64,000 nucleotides of DNA from Rhodoligotrophos defluvii (GCF_005281615.1 NZ_SZZM01000001.1:517227-581226); one strand, 5' to 3'; shown: positions 1 through 7,238, counted from the stretch's first letter. Notes: a model not told the origin generated them from the letters alone. A program made the numbers and translations.

Positions 1-1186
1 CGTCTGGCCATGCGCCATCAAACGGGGTTCCGGGGTCGGGATCGTCGTCTGGATCGAACGGCAGAGCCTCATGCCAGTCCGGCGGCCCTCGGTGCGAGCG
101 CGCCGCGCGCGCGGCGCGGGCCCGGGCCTTGCGTTCGACTTCGGAAAGGTCGCGCGGCGAGGCCATGCCTTCCCGCACCGATCGCTCGATATTGGCGTTC
201 ACCAGGCGCCAGCCGTCCGCCGCCGGCAGGCCGTTGCGGGCGCAGGCATCCTTCAGCGCGGCAATCACCACCGCGTGCGAAAGGGCGCCGGCTGCCACCA
301 GCTGCCCCAGCACATAGCCGCATTTGTTCAGGGTGAAGCCGCGCCGGCCCTTCGGGCAGCTGGCCAGTTCCTGTGTCTCGCGGTCGAGCGCGGCCAGCCC
401 ATAGCGGCGCACCGCCTCGTCCGCCTGTGCCTGTGGAGCAGCATCGATCGCCGGCGGCCGGCCATCTCGGGAGCCGCCACGGGCAAGCCCGTGCGGGGCA
501 AGCCCCTCAGGAGCAAGCCCCTCGGGGGCGAGCCCCCGGGCGAACGCGCCGCGCCGCAACACCAGGTCCAGCAGCCGCGGCGGGGCTTCGGGGATGGGCG
601 CCCCGTCCGGCTCCTGCTCCCAAGCGTAGGCCGCGCCATCCCCCATCACCGAAGGCGGCACGATCACATAGCCGCCTTCGCCGCGGATATCCACATGCTC
701 GGCTATGGCAGCGTCGACCTGCGCGAGCTTGCCGAACAGGTTGGCCCGGTTGCCCAGGCGCTCACCGTCCGGCATCTCGGGATAGGCAAACCACAGGTGC
801 AGCCCGCCCGATTGCGTGCGCACCACCGGGCACGGCGGCAGCGCGCCCTGGCCGCAGAAAGCGGCCAGCGCGGCCAGCATCTCGTCCGCGGGAAACTTCC
901 GCGGGTCGAGGTCCACCACGAACAGGCCGGAGCGAATCCCGGTCGGCATGCCGATCAGCGCATGGGGAAAGCGTTGCCACCAAGCGCGAATCTGCTCCTC
1001 GTCGGTCGTGGCAAGATAGAGGCCGCCATCCTTCTTGCCGGGCGAAGACTTCGGCGTCAGCGGCTGCTTGCTTTCGCTTTTCTTTTGCGAAGGCGAACAC
1101 GGAAACACCGGCCAGCCCCGGCGCGCATAGTCCAGCGCGGCAACAAGCAAACCGCCGCGGCCCTCACCCCCCGGATGAGTGGTCAT
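1..1186 (-). CDS. Bifunctional primase-polymerase (Prim-Pol), 3' end outside window
   Basis: The minus frame from ATG 1186 stays open for 395 codons to the window edge, so the C-terminal part is missing. It is the Prim-Pol (PF09250-type) replication protein of phages and plasmids, expected to synthesise primers and extend DNA at the element's origin. Visible motifs are ALDYARRGWPVFPC (residues 17-30), the acidic metal motif VDLDP (91-95), SGGLHLWF (126-133) and VDIRGEGGYVIVPPS (165-179). A linker at 218-235 carries imperfect tandem GLAPE repeats (15-bp DNA period). The region after it probably leads to a helicase or other C-terminal domain beyond the edge. The start overlaps the stop of the upstream gene (ATGA), showing translational coupling in the leftward operon. 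Confidence 0.88.
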   Translation of the reverse strand, partial: MTTHPGGEGRGGLLVAALDYARRGWPVFPCSPSQKKSESKQPLTPKSSPGKKDGGLYLATTDEEQIRAWWQRFPHALIGMPTGIRSGLFVVDLDPRKFPADEMLAALAAFCGQGALPPCPVVRTQSGGLHLWFAYPEMPDGERLGNRANLFGKLAQVDAAIAEHVDIRGEGGYVIVPPSVMGDGAAYAWEQEPDGAPIPEAPPRLLDLVLRRGAFARGLAPEGLAPEGLAPHGLARGGSRDGRPPAIDAAPQAQADEAVRRYGLAALDRETQELASCPKGRRGFTLNKCGYVLGQLVAAGALSHAVVIAALKDACARNGLPAADGWRLVNANIERSVREGMASPRDLSEVERKARARAARAARSHRGPPDWHEALPFDPDDDPDPGTPFDGAWPD

Positions 1187-1404
1187 AGCCCCTCCAGCCG
1201 CTTCTGTTTGGGCAGCGCTTCAGGCGCAGAGCGCGAGCCCCGCTCCTCCGCCTCCCGCGCCTGCCGCGCTTCAAGTTCCTTCCAGTGCTCCCAGCAGTAC
1301 CAACGGCCCCGCTTGCCACGGAGGCCAGACCAGCCGATGCCGATGCACGTGTGCTCCGTGCAGCCCGGCACCTCGCATGGGAATGGCGGGTAATAGTCCG
1401 TCAT
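1183..1404 (-). CDS. Small Cys/His-rich, zinc-ribbon-like element protein
   Basis: 73 residues. Cysteines and histidines are spaced as CEVPGCTEHTC (residues 10-20) and CWEHW (37-41), which suggests a structural zinc site. The C-terminal third is charged and rich in Ala, Glu and Arg. It overlaps by 4 bp both the methyltransferase before it and the primase-polymerase after it, so it is part of the same leftward transcript. I recognise no family. A DNA-binding or adaptor role in element replication is only an inference from context. Confidence 0.7.
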   Translation of the reverse strand: MTDYYPPFPCEVPGCTEHTCIGIGWSGLRGKRGRWYCWEHWKELEARQAREAEERGSRSAPEALPKQKRLEGL

Positions 1405-2201
1405 GCCCGTCGCTCCGTGCCGAGTATCGAAAGCTGTTCAGCCTTCCGAGGCGGCTCCACGAACATGTCAGGCTGGGCATAGGCCTGCTCAATGCGTTTG
1501 CAGGCGATGTCGAAGTACGTAGGCTCGATCTCAATGCCGATGAACTTGCGGCCGAGCTTGGCGCAGGCAACACCAGTGGTTCCAGAGCCCATGAACGGAT
1601 CGAGGATTGTGTTGCCACGCTCAGAGAATAGATGAATGAGCTCACGAATGAGAGAGACGGGCTTCTCTGTCGGATGAGCACCGTGCCGGCTGGGACCGTT
1701 AGTCCTGTGAGTGAATAAGCCCCGCCTGCCCCCGCCACTCCAAACACTAAAGCTTCGGCCGCACCAGAAAACCCCAATGCACTCAAAGGCGGTCGCCGGC
1801 TTCTGCCCGTTAAACTGCGGCGCGCAATCAGGCTTTATCCACAGGCAAACGCTTTTGCTCTTGCCACCTGCGTTAAGAACCGCCTCACGCCATCTCGGAA
1901 GCGCGAAAATATCGCTAAACGCAAGGAACCAACCAGAGCATGACTTGCAAATGAGTTGGGCTGTTCGCTCCTGAATATCTTCAATTGAAGAGAAGCTAAG
2001 TGCATGCAGGTTTGGTCCCCCATCCCGGCGGAGGTCGTTTCCCCGCCGGCCTCTGTTTTGGTGGACAATCTCCGAGTAGGGCGGGTCCGTTATCGTGTGA
2101 TCCACCGTGCGCAGCGTCGGCATGACCTCAAGGCAGTCCCCCAGGTACAGCACGCAATCGCCGATCACTTCCTTGCGCCGGTAGCAGCTGGGCTCAGCCA
2201 T
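1401..2201 (-). CDS. Beta-class DNA methyltransferase
   Basis: 266 residues. It transfers a methyl group from S-adenosylmethionine to an adenine (N6) or cytosine (N4) of DNA. The catalytic motif DPPY (39-42) precedes the AdoMet-binding motif DPFMGSGTTG (201-210), followed by GIEIE, which is the beta-class order that includes CcrM. The HPTEKP segment just before the AdoMet motif is also typical of this group. There is no neighbouring restriction gene, so it is an orphan methyltransferase, probably protecting element DNA or altering expression. Its DNA is less GC-rich than that of its neighbours over roughly 1480-2050, which hints at separate acquisition. Target sequence unknown. Confidence 0.9.
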   Translation of the reverse strand: MAEPSCYRRKEVIGDCVLYLGDCLEVMPTLRTVDHTITDPPYSEIVHQNRGRRGNDLRRDGGPNLHALSFSSIEDIQERTAQLICKSCSGWFLAFSDIFALPRWREAVLNAGGKSKSVCLWIKPDCAPQFNGQKPATAFECIGVFWCGRSFSVWSGGGRRGLFTHRTNGPSRHGAHPTEKPVSLIRELIHLFSERGNTILDPFMGSGTTGVACAKLGRKFIGIEIEPTYFDIACKRIEQAYAQPDMFVEPPRKAEQLSILGTERRA

Positions 2202-2413
2202 CAGGCTAGCGCCTCCGCCATGATCTTGATGGCCGAAATCAGCTCATGCCGGGTCAGCGGCACCCGCACCGTCGTGCGGCCCGTGGCGACCACCATCACC
2301 AGGTCCGCCGTGCTTTCCCGCGCGCTCGCCTTCGGTGCATCGAAATAGGCGAGATGCCCGATGCGAGGCTCTGACGGATCAGCGGGTTTGCGCGGGGTCA
2401 CCTGCAGCATCAT
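2201..2413 (-). CDS. Small element protein of unknown function
   Basis: 70 residues from ATG 2413, which overlaps the stop of the GcrA-like gene (ATGA). A longer upstream extension of the frame runs antisense-like through the GcrA 3' end and is not needed. The protein has a short beta-rich segment (residues 36-52) and a C-terminal helix (LISAIKIMAEALA). I do not recognise a family. Overlaps on both sides place it firmly in the leftward operon. Confidence 0.65.
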   Translation of the reverse strand: MMLQVTPRKPADPSEPRIGHLAYFDAPKASARESTADLVMVVATGRTTVRVPLTRHELISAIKIMAEALA

Positions 2414-3036
2414 GCAGCCCTCCGCAGCTTGGCGGGCCGAGCCACTGGTGGCCGAGCCACGCGTGGCTGCACCGGCACATAGGCGTGGGCGCAATGCTCA
2501 GGGCAATACGATCGCCCGTCCTGCGCCGCCTCTCCACAGAACACATGCCCGCGCCCATCCCGGCCGATCGGCCACTTGCAGGCGTCGGGTTGCAGCTCGA
2601 GAAGGCTCACCCCACCCGCCACGGAAGCGGGCGGGGTGAGAAGTTCGGCCGCGTCCTGGGAGGTAGGAGACGCGACCGTCGGGTGGCTAGCCACAGAAAC
2701 AATCCGGATCTTGCGCGACCTTGGCCGCGAGCGGCTTGGCGTGGCGTTCTGGAAGTGGACACCCAGCGCCAGCGCGATGTTCCGCAGCTTGCGCGGGCGC
2801 AGGCCCAGGAGCGCGGCGGCTGCCTCGCAGGTGAGCTGGTCGGCCGCCATGGCGCGGATGCGGTCGTTTCGCTCGACCCGTGCCAGATCCCTCGGCTTGA
2901 CGAGCCCAAGCTCGCGGATGCGCCGCGAAACCATCTCGAGGCTGGTGCGAAAGTGCTGTCGCATCAGCTTGAGGCTCAGGCCCTCCGCCACCAGCCGCCG
3001 CAGCAGGTCATCATCGATTGGGTTGCGCTCCCGCAT
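2410..3036 (-). CDS. gcrA: GcrA-family cell-cycle regulator homologue
   Basis: 208 residues from ATG 3036, preceded by GAGGG; the longer frame upstream overlaps the previous gene. GcrA is a sigma70-associated transcription factor of alphaproteobacteria that acts with CcrM methylation at GANTC sites. The C-terminal signature is clear: CKWPIG, then FCG, then SYCPEHC, as in chromosomal GcrA. The N-terminal helix-turn-helix (residues 5-45) is more divergent, and a Leu/Arg-rich helical segment and a Pro/Ser-rich linker separate the two. An element-borne copy next to a DNA methyltransferase suggests reprogramming of host cell-cycle promoters; that is inference. The target promoters cannot be read from the sequence. 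Confidence 0.8.
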   Translation of the reverse strand: MRERNPIDDDLLRRLVAEGLSLKLMRQHFRTSLEMVSRRIRELGLVKPRDLARVERNDRIRAMAADQLTCEAAAALLGLRPRKLRNIALALGVHFQNATPSRSRPRSRKIRIVSVASHPTVASPTSQDAAELLTPPASVAGGVSLLELQPDACKWPIGRDGRGHVFCGEAAQDGRSYCPEHCAHAYVPVQPRVARPPVARPAKLRRAA

Positions 3037-3043
3037 GGCGCCC

Positions 3044-3553
3044 TCAATCACAACCGCGGCCACGAGTGGCGCCGCCATCATCCGGATTGGTGAACACGCG
3101 CCAGTGCCGCCAGCCTCGCGGGCACCAATAACCCCAGGAGCGCACCACCGGCCCGGTGAGGAACAGAGACCAGCACGGCACCGGCGCGCCATCGATCTTG
3201 TCCAGCGCGATGCGATGCGCCGACTCAGGCCGCCGCACCACAATCGAGCCAGCCGTGCGATAGCGCACCAGCACCGGCCCGGTGGGGTTGCTGGCCACGA
3301 CCGGCATGATCTCGTGATAAGCTCCGTCCAGCAGGATCGAGCAGTTCACCCACGGGTGGTCATGCAAGGCGCGGTCATCGTCATCGCGCAGGAACTGGTG
3401 GAGATAGACGTTGAGCCAGCGATTGCGCGGGATGATCCACCAGCGCCTGAGATAGGGCCGCTCGGCACCGCCGATGATCACATCGGGCTTGCGCTGCTGA
3501 ATGCGCGCGATCAGCCGCCAGCCGAACGCGCGAATGGCTCTGCGCATCATCAA
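3044..3553 (-). CDS. Cupin-like conserved phage protein
   Basis: 169 residues. The central part, NVYLHQFLRDDDDRALHDHPW (around residues 48-68), followed by a glycine-containing beta-rich region, looks like a small cupin barrel with a His/Asp metal site. Aromatic residues are abundant. It starts four bases inside the end of the 3550-4032 gene and stops just before gcrA. A family of this type is common in early regions of alphaproteobacterial prophages, but its role is unknown to me. Confidence 0.7.
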   Translation of the reverse strand: MMMRRAIRAFGWRLIARIQQRKPDVIIGGAERPYLRRWWIIPRNRWLNVYLHQFLRDDDDRALHDHPWVNCSILLDGAYHEIMPVVASNPTGPVLVRYRTAGSIVVRRPESAHRIALDKIDGAPVPCWSLFLTGPVVRSWGYWCPRGWRHWRVFTNPDDGGATRGRGCD

Positions 3554-4032
3554 GCGCCCTCCCCCCTGGCAACCGCCATGGCGAGTCCGTAAAGCGCCGC
3601 CGTCGCTTTGATGGCTTCCTCGATTTCGGGCAGCATCTTGGCGGCCTCACGCGGCGAAACCCGCTGCCCGCTTTCGCCCTTCGGATCGAGCGCCATGGCG
3701 CAGCCGCGCATCACATCGGCATGGGCGGCAGCCGTTTGCGCGGTGGCGCTGGCCAACGCGTCGCAGAAATCCGCCTTGGGCAGCAGCCAGAACGCTCCCC
3801 CGACGCGCAGTGCCAAGTGCTCAACCGCAGCAGTCGCGCCGAAATGCTCTGTAATCTGGGCCACCACCGCGAATGGCGGCCCATCCGTCTGGTCAGGGTC
3901 CGTCCACTTATAGACGGTTGAAGGCGAACGGCCGGTGAAGTCCGAGACCCGCTCGACGCCCCCGCTCTGCTCGATCATTCGAACAACAGCCGCGAAAGGC
4001 GAGCCAGCCTTACGCGGCCGCACCGGGCTCAT
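3550..4032 (-). CDS. Phage regulatory protein with HTH, CII-like position
   Basis: 160 residues. The N-terminal part (residues 8-60) contains a predicted helix-turn-helix around GVERVSDFTGRSPSTVYKW, and the C-terminal half is Ala-rich and helical. It is the second gene of the leftward operon, directly after the Cro-like gene and overlapping it by 4 bp, which is the position of CII-type activators or replication regulators in lambdoid early regions. Function assigned from the HTH and position only. Confidence 0.65.
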   Translation of the reverse strand: MSPVRPRKAGSPFAAVVRMIEQSGGVERVSDFTGRSPSTVYKWTDPDQTDGPPFAVVAQITEHFGATAAVEHLALRVGGAFWLLPKADFCDALASATAQTAAAHADVMRGCAMALDPKGESGQRVSPREAAKMLPEIEEAIKATAALYGLAMAVARGEGA

Positions 4033-4364
4033 GGTAAAACCTCCCGCTCATTACCAGTGAACTGGCAGGCGGTCTGGAGTAGCGTCTCCTGTGCATCGCG
4101 GTCACAACCCGCCATGCAGTCCTCACGGCCCGCGCCCGCCCCCATAACGGCGCGGGCCACCTGCGCGGATTTGACGACATGCATGCTTAGGCGAGTCGCC
4201 ATGAATGCATTGACGCGCTCAGCGGTGGCGAGGGTCACGGTCCTGCCCCGTTCCAAGCGGGACACCAGCTCGGAATTCCCGCAAGCTGCTTTACCGAAAT
4301 AGGATTTCCCCATGCCGGTGCGTTGCAGGAAGTCTTGAATGTTAGAAAGGAGATGCGACGACAT
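4029..4364 (-). CDS. Cro-like HTH regulator, first gene of leftward operon
   Basis: 111 residues from ATG 4364 (a TTG 12 codons upstream is less likely). An XRE-type HTH lies at residues 3-55 (IQDFLQRTGMGKSYFGKAA ... LVSRLERGRTVTLATAERV). The C-terminal tail contains three cysteines. The 14-bp operator at 4378-4391 sits 14 bp upstream of the start, so expression is probably controlled by a repressor of the same module. No clear ribosome binding site is visible, so translation could be leaderless or weak. Confidence 0.65.
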   Translation of the reverse strand: MSSHLLSNIQDFLQRTGMGKSYFGKAACGNSELVSRLERGRTVTLATAERVNAFMATRLSMHVVKSAQVARAVMGAGAGREDCMAGCDRDAQETLLQTACQFTGNEREVLP

Positions 4365-4377
4365 GGCAGAACGTTTA

Positions 4378-4452
4378 TCCGCAATAGCGGAGAACGTCAA
4401 TAGCCGCTATCAAGGACGTGCACTGGTCCCCGCATTAACCGATATTGCGGGC
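4378..4452. promoter_or_regulatory. Divergent control region with operator sites
   Basis: Contains TCCGCAATAGCGGA at 4378-4391 (perfect 5-bp arms, 4-bp centre), a half site CCGCTAT at 4404-4410, and CCGATATTGCGGG at 4439-4451. The first is identical, reversed, to a site at 5577-5590. The sites lie between the Cro-like gene and the divergent XRE gene, as expected for a lambda-type switch. Which protein binds is unknown. Confidence 0.6.
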
Positions 4453-4761
4453 ATGGAGACGGGATGGCGGGACCGGCTTGAGGAAGCTCTCAGGCGTGCT
4501 GGACGATCAAAGCGAAGCGTGTCTCTGGCTGCAGGGTGCGGACCGGGATACCTTCACGATGTCTTGAATGCGGGAAAAGAACCGACAATAGACCGCCTTC
4601 TGCGTATAGCGGATGTTATTGGTGTAAGTGTTTCTTGGATTATATACGGTATTGAGCTCGACAAATCTGGCGAGGAGCTCCTTAGGTTGTATTCAGGGAT
4701 GTCTGCGAAGCAGAGGAAAGCTTTTCTTGATCTGGCGCGCTCGACTGCTGAGACAGAATGA
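4453..4761 (+). CDS. XRE-family repressor-like protein
   Basis: 102 residues from ATG 4453. An HTH_3 domain spans residues 5-60 (LEEALRRAGRSKRSVSLAA, then LHDVLNAGKEPTIDRLLRIADVIGVSVSWI), the typical repressor fold. It has a short helical C-terminus and lacks a LexA-type peptidase domain, so RecA-stimulated autocleavage is not expected. An alternative start at ATG 4363 has AAAGGAG upstream, but it would put the operator inside the gene and add an unstructured N-terminus. It is divergent from the Cro-like gene, fitting the maintenance repressor. Its DNA is less GC-rich than flanking genes. Confidence 0.7.
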   Translation: METGWRDRLEEALRRAGRSKRSVSLAAGCGPGYLHDVLNAGKEPTIDRLLRIADVIGVSVSWIIYGIELDKSGEELLRLYSGMSAKQRKAFLDLARSTAETE

Positions 4762-4873
4762 AGCCATCTTTAATGATTGAAAGTAGAATCTTCTTCTGGG
4801 CAATAGACAGTTTATCTGTTGCTTGCTTGAAAGTGCGAGCGTGTTCATCGATAGTCATTTGTCCGCGCGACAT
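4682..4873 (-). CDS. Possible small Lys-rich protein
   Basis: 63 residues. The composition (IDEHARTFKQATDKLSIAQ and onward) is plausible for a small helical protein and unlike the Arg/Pro-rich translations of shadow frames here. It overlaps the 3' end of the repressor-like gene on the opposite strand by about 80 bp, and only a poor GGGGGCGG lies before the start. It could be spurious. Confidence 0.35.
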   Translation of the reverse strand: MSRGQMTIDEHARTFKQATDKLSIAQKKILLSIIKDGFILSQQSSAPDQEKLSSASQTSLNTT

Positions 4874-5167
4874 AATCCGCCCCCGGGGATCAGATCAAGC
4901 GATTCCGAACCGATATCGCTGTTGATCGGCAGCCGGCTATCAAGTTGACCGCTTCGTGTGGCCCAAGCGCACTACTGCCCGGCAGCTAAACAAGCCACCC
5001 GCGAATGTGGGATTTGGGAATGGACAGGAGTGGATAGAGCTAATCCGCACACTGTCGACGAAACATTTCTTAGTATCCATCCCTGGCGTGCCCCCGCTTC
5101 CGATGTGACAACTAAGTTACGCCAGTGCCGTTCACGCTCAAAGCGGAAAGATGTCAGCCACACTGAC

Positions 5168-5497
5168 ATGGCTCATCCAACCTACATTAGGGAATGGCGT
5201 GAATTCCGCGGTCTAAAGCAGCAAACCGTCGCGGAGATCACCGGACTTTCCCGTTCAACCATTTCCATGATGGAGACCGGCAAAGTCGGCTACACCCAGC
5301 ACAGCCTAGAAGCTATTGCTCGCGCACTCCACACCGAGCCCGGCTACCTTCTCCTCCACGACCCCAGAGCAGATCGACCATTTTGGAAGCGATGGCTTGA
5401 GCTGTCGGCCGAACAGCGGGACCAACTCGCTAGCTCGGCCCGACGGCACATTTTGCGATTAGCCGTCAAGGCACCGAGGCCGAACCGTCCGCTATAG
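5168..5497 (+). CDS. XRE-family HTH regulator
   Basis: 109 residues from ATG 5168. Residues 3-60 form a clear HTH (WREFRGLKQQTVAEITGLS, then STISMMETGKVGYTQHSLEAIARAL). A short helical C-terminus follows (LELSAEQRDQLASSARRH). The frame continues upstream to 4958 but that part has no protein-like character. A second small XRE protein beside 4453-4761 could be the second regulator of the switch. The operator cluster 5545-5600 begins about 50 bp after its stop. Confidence 0.7.
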   Translation: MAHPTYIREWREFRGLKQQTVAEITGLSRSTISMMETGKVGYTQHSLEAIARALHTEPGYLLLHDPRADRPFWKRWLELSAEQRDQLASSARRHILRLAVKAPRPNRPL

Positions 5498-5544
5498 CGC
5501 GGGCAGGGCCATTGCCCTTCATGCATCTGGACGCCCCAAGCGTA

Positions 5545-5600
5545 TCCGCAATTGCAAATATTCTCTATTGTCATACTCCGCTATTGCGGATATTGTCCGC
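5545..5600. promoter_or_regulatory. Operator cluster upstream of the 5632 gene
   Basis: Holds TCCGCAATTGC at 5545-5555, the perfect palindrome TCCGCTATTGCGGA at 5577-5590 and an overlapping GCGGATATTGTCCGC at 5586-5600. The palindrome is the exact reverse complement of the site at 4378-4391. The AT-rich stretch between (5551-5575) could carry a promoter. Likely controls the rightward genes. Confidence 0.55.
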
Positions 5601-5631
5601 CCATGCTCGCCATCCTTTGGGGATAGTCGCC

Positions 5632-6156
5632 ATGCAGCTCGGCATCACCGTTCGCGACCGCGTCACGGCGCGCGCCACTGACCACGCCTACGGGCTGAGC
5701 CCCGCGCCCGAGCCGGCGGTTCGCATCTGCCGCCTGAGGCGGTTGGCGCGGGCAGTCATCGGAATTTGGCGCAGATGCCGGCGCGCGTTGCTGGAACCGT
5801 CACCCGATCCCTTCGAGGTCACGTGCGCCTTGCTCAGCGCCGCCAAGCCGGGCGACCTGGTGCACCTGCCGAGAGGCATCTGGGTTGAGAGATTAGATCA
5901 AGATGACGCGGAGCAAGCCGCATCCGGCCAAGCAGCCTCCAATCAGGTCGAGGACGAGCCCGGTGCGGCGCTGCTTACGCGAACGGCCGTGCACCCGCAA
6001 GACCGGCTCCCCAAAACTGGACAGGATCGCTACACGATAAGGATGATTGATGAATTCGCCAATACCGGCAAGGATCATCCCCAGCCCAATAAGGAAAATG
6101 CTCTCATTCCCCACAGTAATGGCGGGAACAACGATGGCGGCTCCGGCAGCCATTAG
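5632..6156 (+). CDS. Element protein of unknown function
   Basis: 174 residues from ATG 5632. Residues 10-35 (HAYGLSPAPEPAVRI) resemble a segment of the 6894-7238 protein (RAHGLSHAPKSAARI), and the DNA is similar there too, so the two genes share an ancestral module. The last 88 codons lie antisense to the gene at 5893-6219 and are polar and low-complexity, so only the first ~85 codons look like a folded protein. It sits just downstream of the operator cluster and is probably repressed in the integrated state. No family recognised. Confidence 0.5.
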   Translation: MQLGITVRDRVTARATDHAYGLSPAPEPAVRICRLRRLARAVIGIWRRCRRALLEPSPDPFEVTCALLSAAKPGDLVHLPRGIWVERLDQDDAEQAASGQAASNQVEDEPGAALLTRTAVHPQDRLPKTGQDRYTIRMIDEFANTGKDHPQPNKENALIPHSNGGNNDGGSGSH

Positions 6157-6219
6157 GGCGGTATACCATGCCGTGTATTTCCCAATTGCCTGGGCTATGC
6201 CGGCCCCGTGATCACCCAT
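5893..6219 (-). CDS. Small integral membrane protein
   Basis: 108 residues from ATG 6219, preceded by AAAGGAG at good spacing. Two hydrophobic segments are visible: residues ~19-35 (WYTALMAAGAAIVVPA) and ~38-56 (ESIFLIGLGMILAGIGEFI). A basic stretch (RSRKQRRT) and a final hydrophobic segment of about 18 residues follow. It is antisense to the 3' third of the 5632 gene. Inner-membrane location is likely. Function unknown; an immunity, superinfection-exclusion or holin-like role is only a guess from its place in the element. Confidence 0.65.
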   Translation of the reverse strand: MGDHGAGIAQAIGKYTAWYTALMAAGAAIVVPAITVGNESIFLIGLGMILAGIGEFINHPYRVAILSSFGEPVLRVHGRSRKQRRTGLVLDLIGGCLAGCGLLRVILI

Positions 6220-6254
6220 TGGGCTCTCCTTTGCTGTTTCCAAAGGGGGGTTCA

Positions 6255-6288
6255 GGACCACCCCGCGTGCCTTCGCGCGGGGTGGTCC
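6255..6288. terminator. Strong GC-rich hairpin
   Basis: A perfect 13-bp stem (GGACCACCCCGCG, 6255-6267, with its complement at 6276-6288) around an 8-base loop. No T-run follows on either strand. It lies between the membrane-protein gene and the 6338 module and could be a terminator or a structural site. Confidence 0.4.
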
Positions 6289-6337
6289 AAAGTCCAGTCA
6301 AGCAAAGCGCATCATAATACAGTCGGAGCAGGAACCC

Positions 6338-6457
6338 ATGCATGTCATCCCGGGGTTATCCGCCGTTGAATCCCTTGCGCAGTCAGATGTGCGCACCACG
6401 ATGCCTCATCATGAGAGCGGCCCGGCTCGGATTGAGCCCACGCAGCCGCAGGCCGGA
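6338..6457 (+). pseudogene. Truncated copy of the 5' end of the 6894 gene
   Basis: An ATG at 6338 after AGGAA begins a peptide whose residues 8-21 (SAVESLAQSDVRTT) match the start of the protein at 6894 (SAVDLLAQSDVRTT). After about 20 codons the resemblance continues only in another frame (RAARLGLSPRSRRP against RAHGLSHAPKSAAR). The open frame then runs antisense through the real gene at 6458-6760. It reads as a decayed partial duplicate rather than a working gene. Confidence 0.45.
6345..6399 (+). repeat. Leader repeat, copy 1 of 2
   Basis: A ~55-bp segment repeated at 6901-6955. The last 26 bp (6374-6399) are identical in both copies; the preceding 19 bp match with a few changes. The identical part contains two TGCGCA hexamers separated by 8 bp and is preceded by TTATCCGC, which resembles the operator half site. 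Confidence 0.75.
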
Positions 6458-6760
6458 TCAATTCCCGTGGTCGGCGTCGATGATCCGTTGCTTGGCTTCC
6501 TGCGTAATCTCGCGAACCATCTGGGCAGCTGCGACCTGAACGGAGACGGTCTCCCGTTTGCCTTCACCTGCCAGGGCGCCGAACTGCTTCAGGCTGTCGA
6601 CAACGCGAAGCTCGATGTCGGTGACCAGCTGGCGGGCTCCCCTGGCGTCGTAGCGGCTGAGGGCCACGGCCATGTCCTTGAAGGCCTCGCCAAGGATTTT
6701 CGCCGCGAGCTGAGCAGCGATGCTCTGCATCTCTACCGGGCTTATTGGCTTTTCTGCCAC
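6458..6760 (-). CDS. Small helical element protein
   Basis: 100 residues from GTG 6760, with GGGGAGG about 8 bases upstream. The sequence (VEMQSIAAQLAAKILGEAFK ... RQLVTDIELRVVDSLKQF ... REITQEAKQRIIDAD) is amphipathic and probably forms coiled-coil helices. It is oriented opposite to its neighbours. No family recognised. Amino-acid composition and the ribosome site support it over the overlapping plus frame. Confidence 0.65.
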   Translation of the reverse strand: MAEKPISPVEMQSIAAQLAAKILGEAFKDMAVALSRYDARGARQLVTDIELRVVDSLKQFGALAGEGKRETVSVQVAAAQMVREITQEAKQRIIDADHGN

Positions 6761-6893
6761 CAGCGAAACCTCCCCATTTTGATCTCTGCCGTGCTGTTTG
6801 CGACGGAAACCGGAGCGGCGCCGCGCACCGCCAACGCGGCGAGCCCAACATGAGTCAAGAAGACCTTAGTCTTACTATTCAGGAGGGGGACAA

Positions 6894-7238
6894 GTGAGCC
6901 TCATCTTTCAGTTATCCGCAGTAGACTTGCTTGCGCAGTCAGATGTGCGCACCACCGCATGCCATTGGGAGGCAGCCCGCGCTTATGATCGCGCCCATGG
7001 CCTGAGCCACGCGCCGAAGTCCGCGGCCCGCATCGGTCGCGTCACCATCCGCGAGACTGCGCTGCTCAACCTGATGGCCGCGGTGATCGTCGAGGCTGCC
7101 GTGAAGCGGGGCCGCGTCACTCAGCACGATTTCGATCAGGCCGGCATCACCGAGCAAGTCGCCAAGCGATATCGCGATAGCGCCTATGCCCGCGCCATGG
7201 CCATGGAGCCGCGCCTGCCCGCCATGCTGGAGGCGTGA
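6894..7238 (+). CDS. Element protein of unknown function
   Basis: 114 residues from GTG 6894, chosen because AGGAGGGGGA lies at 6881-6890. The N-terminus is encoded by the 55-bp leader repeat. A central basic segment is followed by helices (LLNLMAAVIVEAAVKRGRVT, then HDFDQAGITEQVAKRYRD), which may form an HTH-like fold. It starts a run of rightward genes joined by 4-bp overlaps (GTGA at 7235). Related in its middle part to the 5632 gene. Function unknown. Confidence 0.65.
   Translation: MSLIFQLSAVDLLAQSDVRTTACHWEAARAYDRAHGLSHAPKSAARIGRVTIRETALLNLMAAVIVEAAVKRGRVTQHDFDQAGITEQVAKRYRDSAYARAMAMEPRLPAMLEA
6901..6955 (+). repeat. Leader repeat, copy 2 of 2
   Basis: Second copy of the segment at 6345-6399, here forming codons 3-21 of the 6894 gene. 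The two copies lie at equivalent distances from their start codons. Confidence 0.75.

Noticed and set aside
71..1393. 440-codon plus-strand frame at the left edge
   Set aside because: It is antisense to the primase-polymerase, which has family motifs; the plus translation is Arg/Pro/Ala-rich without domains.
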